A stretch of DNA of 64,000 bases from Oceanospirillum sp964342385 (GCA_964342385.1 CAYFGP010000016.1:1-64000); one strand, 5' to 3'. Counted from the first letter of the stretch, positions 26,143 to 35,866 are shown. Numbers and translations are program-made. Notes: a model not told the origin generated them from the letters alone.

Positions 26143-27711
26143 ATGAAACAGAATATTTCTACAGCACTGGCAGGCGCCATTATTCTGGCCAGCCTGGCAG
26201 CTTGTAATAGCGGCTCCAGTACTGATAACAGCAGTTCCAATAACAGCTCCAATACTAATAACGGCAGCACGGGAACAACGACCAATACCAATTCAAGTAC
26301 AGGTACCGGTTCAAGCCCAGATACAACTTCAGGTACAAACTCAGGTAACGGGCAAAGCAATGCCACTGCGGATGCTTTAAGTAAGGTCTTTGCCAAACAA
26401 ACCAGCATATTTTCAATCCCTATTTTTGCCACAGCCTCTACTTCAGATAATGCCATTAAACACGCAGCTAACATTATGGCGGAGTATCTGGATAACAACG
26501 AAGATGGCGTACCGGATAATCAGGCCGTTGTTGATCGCATGATTGAAAACCAGTCTGCACTGATGATTGCTGCCACGGACAGTGAGATGGAGTCTCTTCA
26601 CGATCTGCTGCCAGAAAGCGATGCACTGCAAGATCTTTATGAATCAGAGATACATCCCAATGGTGCCAGCCAAGGCCGCTTTGATGCCTCATTAGAAGAG
26701 GTATTACATCTGATCACTCATACCGGTTTTGCCAGTGTTTACCCTCAAACCTTTGGTGAAAGCTCAGGATCAGTGATTGCTGACGCGATGGATATTGCTC
26801 GCGGAGGTCATTTTACTTCCATCCCAAGTTCCTATCCCGCCGGAGCCTGGTACACCTACGACGATACTACCTGTAACTATTCCTGCATGGTGACCGAATA
26901 CACCTACTGGGCGCTGACCTCTATTTTAGGGGGCCAGGACTTCTCGGGACGTTACGAAGAGATCTCTCACGAGTGGAAACTGAACACCCCAGAAAAAGTA
27001 CAAACTCAGGATACGGCGGCTTACACCTTGCTGACAGATGCTCAATACGCATTACCAAGCCAACTGCCTGACGGCCAGTATGCTCCCAAGAGCTTTGAGA
27101 TCACCCTCAATGAAACAACCGCTACATCTTCATCCGGAACATCTTCAACCGGTTCGCCTTCTACTGGGACAAACACGAGCACAGATAGTAACGAAGAAGA
27201 CGAGCCAGCACGCTTTAGCTTTAAAGATAATAACCCGGATTCGAGTACCGTTATCATGGAAGGTGTGATCAACTCCAACACCCTGGACGATATCAAAAAT
27301 CTGTTTGACCAAAATCCTCAGATCACCACTCTGATTATGCAAAATGTACCGGGCTCCAGTGATGATGAGATCAACTTACTAGCCTCTCGGGAGATTCGCC
27401 AACGGGGTATCGCAACTCATATTCCTGCAGATGGCATGGTAGCCTCTGGCGGTACCGATATGTTCCTGGCCGGTATTAAGCGCACTATCGACGCAGGCGC
27501 ACGCCTAGGTGTTCACTCCTGGTCAACAGGTGATCAGGAAGCCACGGACTTTCCTCGCAGCGATTCAGTGCACTCTTCCTACCTGAATTACTATATGGAG
27601 ATGGGCATTGATACAGAGTTTTACTGGTACACCCTGGAGGCCGCTCCGGCAGATGATATTCACTGGATGACCGATGAAGAGATTGAACGCTATGGTGTTC
27701 TAACTGAATAA
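26143..27711 (+). CDS. Lipoprotein with ClpP/crotonase-like C-terminal domain
   Basis: 522 aa from the ATG at 26143 (AGGAC upstream). The lipobox LAAC gives Cys20; a Ser/Asn/Thr/Gly-rich linker follows (~21-75). Domain 1 (~76-325) has DNNEDGVPDNQAV, EEVLHLITHTGF (possible metal-binding HxxxH) and YTYDDTTCNYSCMVTEYTYWAL; I cannot name it. A second STG-rich linker (~330-355) leads to domain 2 (~360-522), resembling COG3904-type periplasmic ClpP-fold proteins: IREIRQRGIATHIPADGMVASGG with a likely nucleophile Ser, GVHSW with a likely His, and the ending WMTDEEIERYGV. Enzymatic activity is inferred, not shown. Confidence 0.6.
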   Translation: MKQNISTALAGAIILASLAACNSGSSTDNSSSNNSSNTNNGSTGTTTNTNSSTGTGSSPDTTSGTNSGNGQSNATADALSKVFAKQTSIFSIPIFATASTSDNAIKHAANIMAEYLDNNEDGVPDNQAVVDRMIENQSALMIAATDSEMESLHDLLPESDALQDLYESEIHPNGASQGRFDASLEEVLHLITHTGFASVYPQTFGESSGSVIADAMDIARGGHFTSIPSSYPAGAWYTYDDTTCNYSCMVTEYTYWALTSILGGQDFSGRYEEISHEWKLNTPEKVQTQDTAAYTLLTDAQYALPSQLPDGQYAPKSFEITLNETTATSSSGTSSTGSPSTGTNTSTDSNEEDEPARFSFKDNNPDSSTVIMEGVINSNTLDDIKNLFDQNPQITTLIMQNVPGSSDDEINLLASREIRQRGIATHIPADGMVASGGTDMFLAGIKRTIDAGARLGVHSWSTGDQEATDFPRSDSVHSSYLNYYMEMGIDTEFYWYTLEAAPADDIHWMTDEEIERYGVLTE

Positions 27712-27757
27712 AGCCTGTCTTTTTGACAATGTTGCTATGAGCAAATCCTAAAGGGGG

Positions 27758-28006
27758 CTATAGAGCAGTAAAAGGCTCTGCTCCCCCAATACAAATAGGG
27801 ACGCCTTCAATGCAGTCGGGCACCTGTAGCTTAAGTTCAGCAGAAATGTCAGAGACTAAGATTCGGATGCAGGGCCTACCTTCAAACTGCCCAACGGCGA
27901 CAACTTCGACCCCTGGGAGCGTCATCCAATATGGACTGAATCGTTTATGTATCTGCAGGGCTTTTCTATCACAGGTTTTCTCTGTCATGTCTGTTCCTGG
28001 CATCAA
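27758..28006 (-). CDS. Small protein resembling the N-terminal domain of the adjacent protease
   Basis: 82 aa, no signal peptide seen. LPGVEVVAVGQFEGRPCIRILVSD and then IEGVPICI match the LIDGVIGHGITVDGDGEAAIVVF ... LDGVSIVV layout in the protease at 28161. Such PGV-x-GVG domains commonly precede trypsin-like domains in bacterial proteases. It may be a stand-alone inhibitor, chaperone or adaptor for that protease, but this is inference. Confidence 0.55.
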   Translation of the reverse strand: MMPGTDMTEKTCDRKALQIHKRFSPYWMTLPGVEVVAVGQFEGRPCIRILVSDISAELKLQVPDCIEGVPICIGGAEPFTAL

Positions 28007-28080
28007 CTTCTAACTCAACACTAAGCCAATACCTAGAATCAGGCTTCGCCCCTTGGCTGCACGCTATCCAATAGCAGCAT

Positions 28081-28108
28081 AAAAAGCCCGAAGCCATTAA
28101 CTCCGGGC
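28081..28108 (-). terminator. Terminator of the protease gene
   Basis: On the minus strand a GCCCG/CGGGC stem runs into TTTTT. It lies ~50 bp past the protease stop. Confidence 0.75.
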
Positions 28109-28160
28109 AAATCCCATGTTAAACAAAACGATCATTTTAAAGCTTAGCAACAGAGCCTGA

Positions 28161-29537
28161 CTAAAATTCAACCACTGCTTCATTTGAGCAATTATCTGTC
28201 TCCGCTTCGCATACTTGATAGTTGTAACTACCACTTCCCTTCTGGTTGATGGGATCGGTATAGAACCCATCATTAATCGTCGTGATTATTAGACTGCCAT
28301 CTCTCCAGATATCCACATCACTACTCACAACCCCTGACCATGTCAGATCAGTATGCTGCCACCCCTTAACTTTATAACCAGTAGCGGTCAATGCAAACTC
28401 TCCTGAAGGAGGTGGCGGCGTAACCTCTTCACCATCAATAGCAACGCCCAACACACTTAATACCGTATCAATAGGAGAAGCAATGGTATAAGAAGGTGAC
28501 CCAGCAAAGAGCAGCGCCATAGGCTGGTTGCCATCAGTAGTGACGATCAATGAACCCGAATCACCTCCCTCACTAAACTGCCCATCAGAGATCACAATCT
28601 GATCGACAAAATGTGCAAGCTTCACGCAATTACCCGCAAGATCACTTTCATAACAAACGTTCACGGTCGCGTTGATGGCCTCGACCCTACCCTGAGTAAA
28701 ACCTGTTGTGCGACCATATTTTTGTACGCTCTGCCCTACAACCGCTACAGAGGTCGTGCTGACCGGTGAACCATAGCCGTCTTCTGGAGTTGTATTAGTT
28801 AATTGACTGGTATCGGTTTCGGCAAGAGCCGCATCAACGTAGTTATCCACATAGTTCGTAGAATCACTAAAAATAATGGGGATAAAAGCAGACAAGGTGC
28901 CGTAAGCATCACTGCTAGTGCCACCATCGAAGGGGCCTGGTTGTAAAATATTATCACCCAGCACCGCAGCATTAGAGTTAGCAAAGACATGGTTATTGCT
29001 CAGCGCAAAAATCTTACCCTTGTTATCAACAATAGCGTCTGTACTGTCGTCATTAATTCCAATGACGCGTGCGCCAATGGTACCCGCCGTAATATCTGGG
29101 TGCCCAGTTGAAACACCGATAGGCACGGGACGATCAAAACGTGCTGTTGGATCTACACTGGGGGCAGAATCATCAAAACATTCTGCGGGTCGTCCTGCCG
29201 GAGGTCCACCGCATTTAGGGGGTGCTAAAGCATAAAACTGCCCACTAAAGCGAACGACAATAGAAACACCATCAAGCGTTCTTGGAATCCCCTGTAGCAT
29301 TGGTGTGGCAGTAAAAACAACAATGGCAGCCTCGCCATCCCCATCAACGGTTATACCATGACCAATGACACCATCAATCAGGATCAAATCATTACCATGA
29401 CTGTTAATCGCTTCCTGAGCGATTTCCAAACCTGGGGGCGGCCAATTAGAGGGAGCGGCTTGAACAGATAAAGTAAACAGAGCAAGAAACAGGAAATAGC
29501 CGATTTCCCGAAGTTGTTTTAGCAGCGACATAGTCAT
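28161..29537 (-). CDS. Secreted trypsin-like serine protease
   Basis: 458 aa. Signal peptide residues ~1-27 (cut after VQA). N-terminal domain (~40-110) of the GVxGxG type, then a chymotrypsin-fold domain: TIGARV start, His in ALSNNHVFA, Asp in NYVDAALAE, Ser in SEGGDSGSLI. Pairs of cysteines (CGGP/CFDD; NVCYES/GNCVKL) suit disulfides outside the cytoplasm. The last ~80 residues form a fibronectin III-like domain (VKGWQHTDLTWSG, then GSYNYQVCEAE). Start MTMSLLK; either Met is possible. It is expected in the periplasm or medium. Confidence 0.85.
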   Translation of the reverse strand: MTMSLLKQLREIGYFLFLALFTLSVQAAPSNWPPPGLEIAQEAINSHGNDLILIDGVIGHGITVDGDGEAAIVVFTATPMLQGIPRTLDGVSIVVRFSGQFYALAPPKCGGPPAGRPAECFDDSAPSVDPTARFDRPVPIGVSTGHPDITAGTIGARVIGINDDSTDAIVDNKGKIFALSNNHVFANSNAAVLGDNILQPGPFDGGTSSDAYGTLSAFIPIIFSDSTNYVDNYVDAALAETDTSQLTNTTPEDGYGSPVSTTSVAVVGQSVQKYGRTTGFTQGRVEAINATVNVCYESDLAGNCVKLAHFVDQIVISDGQFSEGGDSGSLIVTTDGNQPMALLFAGSPSYTIASPIDTVLSVLGVAIDGEEVTPPPPSGEFALTATGYKVKGWQHTDLTWSGVVSSDVDIWRDGSLIITTINDGFYTDPINQKGSGSYNYQVCEAETDNCSNEAVVEF

Positions 29538-29712
29538 TACCTCGACAGCCGACCTGAACAGCAGCGCATAAAATGCGACATATAGAGCCGCGTATTAAGC
29601 ATGGTCGATCACATCACATTGTGCAAAGAGGCTACAGGACTATGTATATAACTCTATTTCAGATATAAAAATACAAACTTTGCTACCTTACTTTCAGGTG
29701 GAGAAGAAAACA

Positions 29713-29922
29713 CTAATAAATCTTAACAATTTCAGGCTTACGGGTACTCACACGAGGTGTACGACGACGATTAGACACTAGTCGATCTGCATTTCTCATC
29801 ATATTCTCACGACGATTATCCAAACGGCTCTGAATCTGTTCCATAGTGACAAACAGCTCATCACATAAAGATAAACTGCGGTCAAATGCCGTAGAATTGA
29901 TTTGAAATACCTGCTTTTTCAT
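29713..29922 (-). CDS. Small basic hypothetical protein
   Basis: 69 aa from the ATG at 29922 (upstream TTG codons are poorer starts). The C-terminus is very basic (SNRRRTPRVSTRKPE) and may bind nucleic acid. No family and no strong ribosome site, so the call is weak. Confidence 0.35.
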   Translation of the reverse strand: MKKQVFQINSTAFDRSLSLCDELFVTMEQIQSRLDNRRENMMRNADRLVSNRRRTPRVSTRKPEIVKIY

Positions 29923-30431
29923 ACACACCAACAATAGTCATTCGATATTCTCTGCCCGAAAATGGACAAAGCATATAAAGATTTTTTCTAGAAAGCTTTG
30001 CTTAAGCATCAACTGTCAACAGCACCCGCGTGAACTTTCCCTAGAGTTTTTGCGTAATCTATAGATAACCTGATTTAAGTCAATCTTGTGACAGTTACAT
30101 TTTGTCAACTTGTGTTGCCTTGTTTGAAAACTGTGAATCAGATCGCTTTTTTCCGTCTATTTCGGGGATTTTCCATAGAGGTTTTGAGCTTACGATCAGA
30201 TTTATCACCCGTTGGCTCTCTAATCAAAGTTCAAGCCCAAGCCCACACTAAAATCCAAGCTCAGACTCTCGCATCAACTAAAGCTCTGGCATCAACTCAA
30301 ACTCAGACCTAAGCTCAACCCCAGGCCTAATCGAATCCCAAGACTGGCCCCCAAACCAATGGCTAAAGAACATTGATTAAGTTGCTGTATGTAGTACCCT
30401 TTTTGACTTTTACATCTCAGGGATTACGACC
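29923..30431. other. Intergenic region with low-complexity DNA
   Basis: 30225-30345 is made of irregular CAAGCTCA/CAACTCAA units. The frame across it gives only Gln/Ala/Thr low complexity and has no ribosome site. The efpL promoter should be at the right end. Confidence 0.5.
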
Positions 30432-30998
30432 ATGCCAAAGGCAAGTGAAATCAAGAAAAATGCTGCAGTTGAATTCAACAACAGTGTCTACTTTGTGAAG
30501 GATATCGAGCGCTCTGTACCTCAGGGCCGTGCCGGAGGCAGTATCTACCGTATGCGCATGTACGATGTAGTGACAGGTGCAAAGCTAGACGAATCCTTTA
30601 AAGATTCGGATATGCTGACATTAGCGGACCTGGAGCGTCGCCCATCCACCCTGTCTTACATCGACGGTGACGAGTACGTCTTTATGGACAGTGAGGACTA
30701 CAGCTCTTACAACATCAACAAAGAATCCATCGCTGATGAGATCGCTTTTATCAATGAAGAGATTCAGGGCATTCAGGTACTACTGGTCAATGACGCACCT
30801 GTGGCAATCGAACTGCCAATGACCGTTGAGCTGGAAATTGTGGAAACCGATCCATCCATTAAAGGTCAATCCGCAACCTCTCGTACCAAACCAGCGACTT
30901 TAAGTACAGGCTTGATTGTACAGGTACCGGAGCATATTTCCGCGGGTGATCGTATTAAGATCAACGTTGAAGAGCGTAAGTTTGCCGGTCGGGTTTAA
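30432..30998 (+). CDS. efpL: Elongation factor P-like protein EfpL (YeiP)
   Basis: 188 aa, full length. It has the three-barrel EF-P layout and the C-terminal YeiP signature SATSRTKPATLSTGLIVQVPE. The domain I tip loop reads SVPQGRAGGS, with an Arg where EF-P has its modified Lys or Arg. EfpL helps ribosomes stalled at proline-containing motifs. ATG with AGGGATTACG upstream. It stands alone. Confidence 0.95.
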   Translation: MPKASEIKKNAAVEFNNSVYFVKDIERSVPQGRAGGSIYRMRMYDVVTGAKLDESFKDSDMLTLADLERRPSTLSYIDGDEYVFMDSEDYSSYNINKESIADEIAFINEEIQGIQVLLVNDAPVAIELPMTVELEIVETDPSIKGQSATSRTKPATLSTGLIVQVPEHISAGDRIKINVEERKFAGRV

Positions 30999-31017
30999 TA
31001 TCGACTTGAACGGTTTT

Positions 31018-31081
31018 CCTGTGGCGCATCATTAGACAAGCTCTTATCTATAGAGAGCGGCCTAATCCGATGCACCACAGG
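31018..31081. repeat. Highly structured inverted repeat after efpL
   Basis: Arms CCTGTGGCGCATC (31018-31030) and GATGCACCACAGG (31069-31081) pair with one mismatch; inside are ATTAG/CTAAT and GCTCT/AGAGC. No T-run follows, so it is more a palindromic element than a standard terminator. Confidence 0.65.
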
Positions 31082-31140
31082 TATTCAGCTATATTCGTTT
31101 GAGTGTCTGACTGAACAACAGCAAAGCAAAGGGCCTTATG

Positions 31141-31884
31141 TCAGGCGACACCTTCCTGTTGGAGATTATGGACAAATGCCGACATAAAAGAACGGCTTTG
31201 GAAGTACTGCCCTGCATTCATCTTTGTCTGATTACCTTCAAGATACTCCAGATATTCCTGCCCCCAACTGACCCAAGAGAAATCGTCCTGAACAAATGGG
31301 TTCACAAAATCTGAATCACCTGGCTCTACCACGTTAACAGAACCGTCTTTATTGACCGTGGTATTGGCCGTTAATACTGACAACATCATGGGTGTTTGAG
31401 CCATCATTTTTTCCATAGCCGACATACCTGCTGTTGCCTGCTCCCAAGCTGCAACAACATCATCGGGGGTATTAGAGCTAGGAAATTGAAACAGTCGAGC
31501 AACGCCTACTTCAGTAAAAGCATCATTATCTTCATCTAAACCGTCGCCCCGCATACGAAGAAGATTGGCAGCCCCCTCTTTACTCATCCCATTAATCATA
31601 TCGTCGGTTATCTCATCGGCCAGACCATGCACCTTCTGCAAAACCGCACGATCTTCACGATTAAGCTGCAGTAATTGTGACTTTGCATCACCCATTGTCT
31701 GCTCAGATTGTGTCACCAGTTCTAAAAAGCGATCTTTATTTGCCTGGAGCTTATCAACATAATCACTTCCAGCCCCACCATCGGTTAGCTCAGAGATCAG
31801 AGTCTGAAAACGCTTATCCAGCTCTGCTTTGCGTTGCTGTATCGGCCCGGTGTGATCTGCCGCCTGTAAACTTGAAACCTGCAT
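31141..31884 (-). CDS. Unrecognised 247-aa acidic cytosolic protein
   Basis: Start at the ATG at 31884, five bases after AGGAG; the Met seven codons upstream would put that site inside the gene. No signal peptide. N-terminal ~100 residues are helical (coiled-coil-like); the C-terminal part has TVNKDGSVNVVEPGDSDFVNPFVQDDFSW and many aromatic residues. No family recognised and neighbours give no clue. Confidence 0.6.
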   Translation of the reverse strand: MQVSSLQAADHTGPIQQRKAELDKRFQTLISELTDGGAGSDYVDKLQANKDRFLELVTQSEQTMGDAKSQLLQLNREDRAVLQKVHGLADEITDDMINGMSKEGAANLLRMRGDGLDEDNDAFTEVGVARLFQFPSSNTPDDVVAAWEQATAGMSAMEKMMAQTPMMLSVLTANTTVNKDGSVNVVEPGDSDFVNPFVQDDFSWVSWGQEYLEYLEGNQTKMNAGQYFQSRSFMSAFVHNLQQEGVA

Positions 31885-32054
31885 ATCGACTCCTTGAATT
31901 TGCATCTGTTCGCAAACCCAGATCCCAGCAAGATTCGCACCAGTACAATTCGATCAAGTATCCAAATGAAAATCTTTCCCAATACGGCAACAAACAGGAT
32001 ATCAAGCGGGCAACTTTTTACCGCCTGATAAACACTACGGCATAACATCTCCTC

Positions 32055-32870
32055 TTAACAGGCAACAAAATGCCGCTTACGCCATTTGGCGGGCGTAATA
32101 CCAAACTGCTTTTTGAACTGACGAATAAAATGAGTGGTATCCATCATGCCAATCTGCTCTGCCACAACACTCACAGGAAGGTCAGTATGAACCAAACGGG
32201 CACAAGCCTCCGTCATTCTTTTCTGCTGTATCCACTGCCCAACTGAAAACCCCGTCTCTCTTTTGAACAGAGTTGCCAGATAAGGGGATGTAACATGCAC
32301 TGCATCAGCCACCTGCTGTAAAGAAAGCGTTGTTAAAAAGTTTTGCTGGATATAACTCATGGCCGCAATCACCTTAGGGCTCTGATGAGATACAACGCCC
32401 ATCGGTTGAATCGCGTGCTGAAGTTCGTTCAGTAATAAAATCAGATAGCTTCGCAGCACTTCTTTATCGATCTCTGACTGCAGCGCTAACTCATCACAAA
32501 GCCCCTGATGTAACTGGAGATAAGTCGATTTACGGACAGAATCCAAAGCAAGAATGGGTAAAGCTCCCTGGCGCACTTCCTGAAAAGGGGACATTAAATC
32601 GTGGCCTTCATCCAACCCTAAACAACTGGGACAAAAGCTCATCCAGTGCACTTCAAGTCGTGAACCATCAATTAAGGTATGAGGCATACCCGCAGGAATC
32701 AGCAGCAACATACCCGCTTGTATGCTAACAAGCTCCTTGTGTAGCAGCTTAAACTCGCCGTGAGCAATATAACTCAGCACAAACTCGGTATGAGTACCGT
32801 GAGCATCCATATCCAGTCTATCGATCACAGAATGGCCCGCACTGATTGGCCGGTGAAACTGAGCAGACAT
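32055..32870 (-). CDS. AraC family regulator with cupin-like N-terminus
   Basis: 271 aa. Residues ~15-90 form an AraC-type sensor barrel (HTEFVLSYIAHGEFKLLH, PAGMPHTL). Residues ~165-270 hold the two helix-turn-helix units: LSLQQVADAVHVTSPYLATLFKRETGFSVGQWIQQKRM and SVVAEQIGMMDTTHFIRQFKKQFGITPAKWRK. Ligand unknown. The gene is divergent from the membrane protein gene at 32997 with 126 bp between, so that gene is a possible target. Confidence 0.9.
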   Translation of the reverse strand: MSAQFHRPISAGHSVIDRLDMDAHGTHTEFVLSYIAHGEFKLLHKELVSIQAGMLLLIPAGMPHTLIDGSRLEVHWMSFCPSCLGLDEGHDLMSPFQEVRQGALPILALDSVRKSTYLQLHQGLCDELALQSEIDKEVLRSYLILLLNELQHAIQPMGVVSHQSPKVIAAMSYIQQNFLTTLSLQQVADAVHVTSPYLATLFKRETGFSVGQWIQQKRMTEACARLVHTDLPVSVVAEQIGMMDTTHFIRQFKKQFGITPAKWRKRHFVAC

Positions 32871-32996
32871 GATTCATAGCCCCGTCAAAGATTAAAAACA
32901 GCCGATTTTCACCAAATCCCCACCATTACCAGCCCAAAATTAAAGGCTGATAATAACCTCACATTAAAAACTGCATATTACAGCGTGGAATTGACT

Positions 32997-33389
32997 ATGA
33001 ATATCTCTTTAATCTTAATGGGACTGAGCATCTATATTTTGATCTGGGAAAAGCTCCCTGATTGGGGCAACTGGTTCAATCGTATTATTAGCCACTTACC
33101 CGCACCATTAGCTTATCTCTATGAGGCTTGGCGCTGCCCCTATTGCTTCGGTTTCTGGATCGCCTTACTACTCAATAGCCTAACCGGTATCTACACGTTG
33201 CCGGCATTGGCCGAGCTGCAACTCTCTCTAGGTAAAATTGGGGTTGGAATTGGACTATTTCTTGACGCCCTAGCCAGCGCCTTATTGATTATGGTCGGTA
33301 GTCTATTGATTAAAGCTCTGGCTGGACCGGCTATCAAAGGACATGAGATGACACAAACCTTCAAGGCTCAGAAAGCACAGCAGGAGTAG
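32997..33389 (+). CDS. Small membrane protein with CPYCFGFW motif
   Basis: 130 aa from the ATG at 32997 (an upstream GTG at 32985 is in frame). About three membrane segments: ~3-18, ~48-68, ~80-105. WRCPYCFGFWIALLLN at the start of the second segment is like small DUF1360-type membrane proteins; the assignment is tentative. The cysteines face the membrane edge and could bind metal. Confidence 0.6.
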   Translation: MNISLILMGLSIYILIWEKLPDWGNWFNRIISHLPAPLAYLYEAWRCPYCFGFWIALLLNSLTGIYTLPALAELQLSLGKIGVGIGLFLDALASALLIMVGSLLIKALAGPAIKGHEMTQTFKAQKAQQE

Positions 33390-33683
33390 CATCAACCGGG
33401 AGAAACACCCACAAAGAGAAGAGAGAGCTATACTCAATAGAGCCCGTTATGTGACAGCGTAAAGATCCGTCTTTTTCCGACCAAGATAACACGTGAAAAG
33501 ATGCTATTTGATACTCTGAAAACCTCTTTACGGCAAAGGTAGAACTCTCCTTCCTACAATTCTGGCCTCTACCTGCTACATTTCTACCCTAGGATTAATT
33601 AAACACGAGGAATAAAGCTTTTACTCTGTTATGCTTCGCCTTTTCGGTGAACAGTTTGTTGAACTGATCCAAGTGGCTACATA

Positions 33684-34418
33684 ATGACCAAAGTTCTAGC
33701 GCTTTTACTTGCCCTGACAAGCTTTAAAGCAATGGCTGAAACAGTCACTTTTGTCTCGTCTAGTTGGCCACCCTATACCGGCTTAGAACTGGCTCATGGT
33801 GGTTTTACCAACGAGATCATTCGACAAGCACTTGAGCAAACTAACCTTAAAAGCAAATTTATCTATATGCCCTGGAGAAGGGCAATGGAAAGTGTGAAAA
33901 CCGGTGAAATTGATGCGTTGTATTCTGCATATTACTCAACAGAGCGCGCCAGCACATACATCGCATCAGAACCCTATGTATACAGTGACTTAATGCTAGC
34001 GACTCACTCAGATAGCCACATCTCAGGCTATAAAACATTAGCGGACCTATCACCTTATAGAATTGGGGTGGTCAGAGGTTACGTTAACAGCCCTGAATTT
34101 GACCAAGCTGATTTTCTACAAAAAGAACCGGTGACCAATGACAAGTTAAACCTGAAGAAACTACTCGGTAAACGGGTAGATCTGATTGTGATTGATCGCT
34201 TTGTAGCCCTACACCTACTTCAATCCATGGGAAAATCAGAAAAGAGCATTCGGTTTCTCGCCAAACCTCTCGATCAAAAGCCTGTACATATTATGTTTTC
34301 CAGAAAAAACACCTTGAGTGCAGCACGAGTTGAAGCTTTTAATTCAGGCTTGAAGATCATCAAACAACAGGGCATTTACCAAGAGATCCTTAAAAGATAT
34401 GGATTTTTTGTAAGATAA
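33684..34418 (+). CDS. Periplasmic solute-binding protein, family 3
   Basis: 244 aa with a signal peptide (residues 1-18, cut after AMA). The type II binding fold (SBP_bac_3) is seen from VTFVSSSWPPYTG through EIDALYSAYYSTERASTYIASEPY and IGVVRGY. No transporter genes are adjacent, as is common for this subgroup of orphan amino-acid-type binding proteins in marine gammaproteobacteria. The ligand is unknown. Confidence 0.82.
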   Translation: MTKVLALLLALTSFKAMAETVTFVSSSWPPYTGLELAHGGFTNEIIRQALEQTNLKSKFIYMPWRRAMESVKTGEIDALYSAYYSTERASTYIASEPYVYSDLMLATHSDSHISGYKTLADLSPYRIGVVRGYVNSPEFDQADFLQKEPVTNDKLNLKKLLGKRVDLIVIDRFVALHLLQSMGKSEKSIRFLAKPLDQKPVHIMFSRKNTLSAARVEAFNSGLKIIKQQGIYQEILKRYGFFVR

Positions 34419-34533
34419 TGTTTTCCTTAAAGATAAGTGAACATATACAGGCTATAATTACCCCGCCTGCCCCCACAAGAACGACATGATAATTATAGAA
34501 AAACTAGATAAACAGCAGGATGGAGTTTACTGA

Positions 34534-35784
34534 ATGACAGATCTGAAATCCTCAAGCACTCCTGCTCTCCGTGAGAGTTACTGCTTGGCCCGCCAACCTA
34601 TCTGTAATGCGAAATCAGATCTGGCCGCTTACGAGTTACTGTACCGAAACAACACGCAAACCACCCAGGCTTATGTGAATTGCCCCAATGAAGCCACAGC
34701 TCGTGTACTTACCTTGGCTTTTATGGATATCGGTATTGAAAAGCTGGCGGGGCGCCTACCGGTTTTTGTCAATATGACCGCCGAACTTCTCCTAAAAGAA
34801 GACGTATTACCTGAGCCTGCAGATAGAATTGTGCTGGAAGTTCTGGAGGATATTGAGCCCACTCCAGAAATACTTAGCGCTCTGAAAAGATGGCGCACCA
34901 AAGGATATAAGATTGCTCTGGATGATTTTGTCCTAACCCAGAAAACCAAAGCCTTCCTACCCCATGCTGATATTATCAAGCTGGATATTATGTCTTGCTC
35001 TCAAGCGACCCTTGAGAAACGCATGGAAATCCTGAAGCGCTTGCCTAATGTGACTTTTCTGGCCGAGAAGGTAGAAACCTGGGAAGAGTTTGAGTTTTGT
35101 AAATCACTAGGCTTTGAACTGTTTCAGGGCTATTTTCTGTCTAAACCAGAAACATTGGATAACCATTCCAAGTCCGATAACGAGATAGTAAAAACCCAAC
35201 TATTGGGCGAGATCTATCGGGAAGAGCCAGATATTGAAGCACTGGAGAAGCTGATATCTCAAGACCCTCAACTGTATTACCGTATTTTGAAATACGTGAA
35301 TTCGGCCCGCTACTCACTGCCTAATCAGATTGAAAGCCTGAAACATGCGTTGACTCTACTGGGCTTGCAGCAGCTGCGTGCCATCATCAGCATGATGTCA
35401 CTGGCTGGTTCCAGTAAAAAAGGCCCGACGCTTCTGTCTATCGTGCTACTACGGGCGCGTATGTGTCAGTATATTGCGCAAAAGCGTGGCGAAAGCGATA
35501 TAGATCATTTCTTCACCATTGGTTTACTGTCTATGCTGGATGCATTTTTCCAGCGGCCACTGGATGCAATTATCAGCGAACTACCACTGCACTCCAAGAT
35601 TAAAGATGCCTTACTAAATAATGAAGGTATGGGCGGTGAAGTATTAAGCGCGATCAAGGCCTACGAAAAAGGCAATTGGGATTATCTTGATAACACTGAC
35701 TTTGATCGAACCCTGATGGCTAGAGCATACCTGGACGCTATGATCTGGGCAGAAGAACTCTCGGCATCGGCATTAAATCATTAG
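34534..35784 (+). CDS. YuxH-type protein: degenerate EAL plus HDOD
   Basis: 416 aa. An EAL-like domain at ~18-205 reads YELLYRN at the EAL site, keeps ALDDF and IIKLDIM, and has AEKVET; such proteins often lack phosphodiesterase activity. HDOD domain at ~215-400 (ISQDPQLYYRILKYVNSARYSLPNQIESLKHALTLLG). The family acts as c-di-GMP-related scaffolds or regulators of motility and attachment. GGAG precedes the ATG. Monocistronic. Confidence 0.88.
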   Translation: MTDLKSSSTPALRESYCLARQPICNAKSDLAAYELLYRNNTQTTQAYVNCPNEATARVLTLAFMDIGIEKLAGRLPVFVNMTAELLLKEDVLPEPADRIVLEVLEDIEPTPEILSALKRWRTKGYKIALDDFVLTQKTKAFLPHADIIKLDIMSCSQATLEKRMEILKRLPNVTFLAEKVETWEEFEFCKSLGFELFQGYFLSKPETLDNHSKSDNEIVKTQLLGEIYREEPDIEALEKLISQDPQLYYRILKYVNSARYSLPNQIESLKHALTLLGLQQLRAIISMMSLAGSSKKGPTLLSIVLLRARMCQYIAQKRGESDIDHFFTIGLLSMLDAFFQRPLDAIISELPLHSKIKDALLNNEGMGGEVLSAIKAYEKGNWDYLDNTDFDRTLMARAYLDAMIWAEELSASALNH

Positions 35785-35841
35785 ACTGTTACTCTCTTTC
35801 ACTCTCAGCTGATCTATCTCTTACGCAGACAGCAGGGAAAG

Positions 35842-35866
35842 CCTGGCTACATATTCTGTAGCCAGG
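35842..35866. terminator. Hairpin between convergent genes
   Basis: Perfect 10-bp arms CCTGGCTACA and TGTAGCCAGG with a 5-nt loop. No clear T-run on either strand, so terminator function is moderate. Confidence 0.5.

Noticed and set aside
30088..30312. 74-codon plus frame before efpL
   Set aside because: Low-complexity Gln/Ala/Thr translation of CAAGCTCA-type DNA, without a ribosome site.
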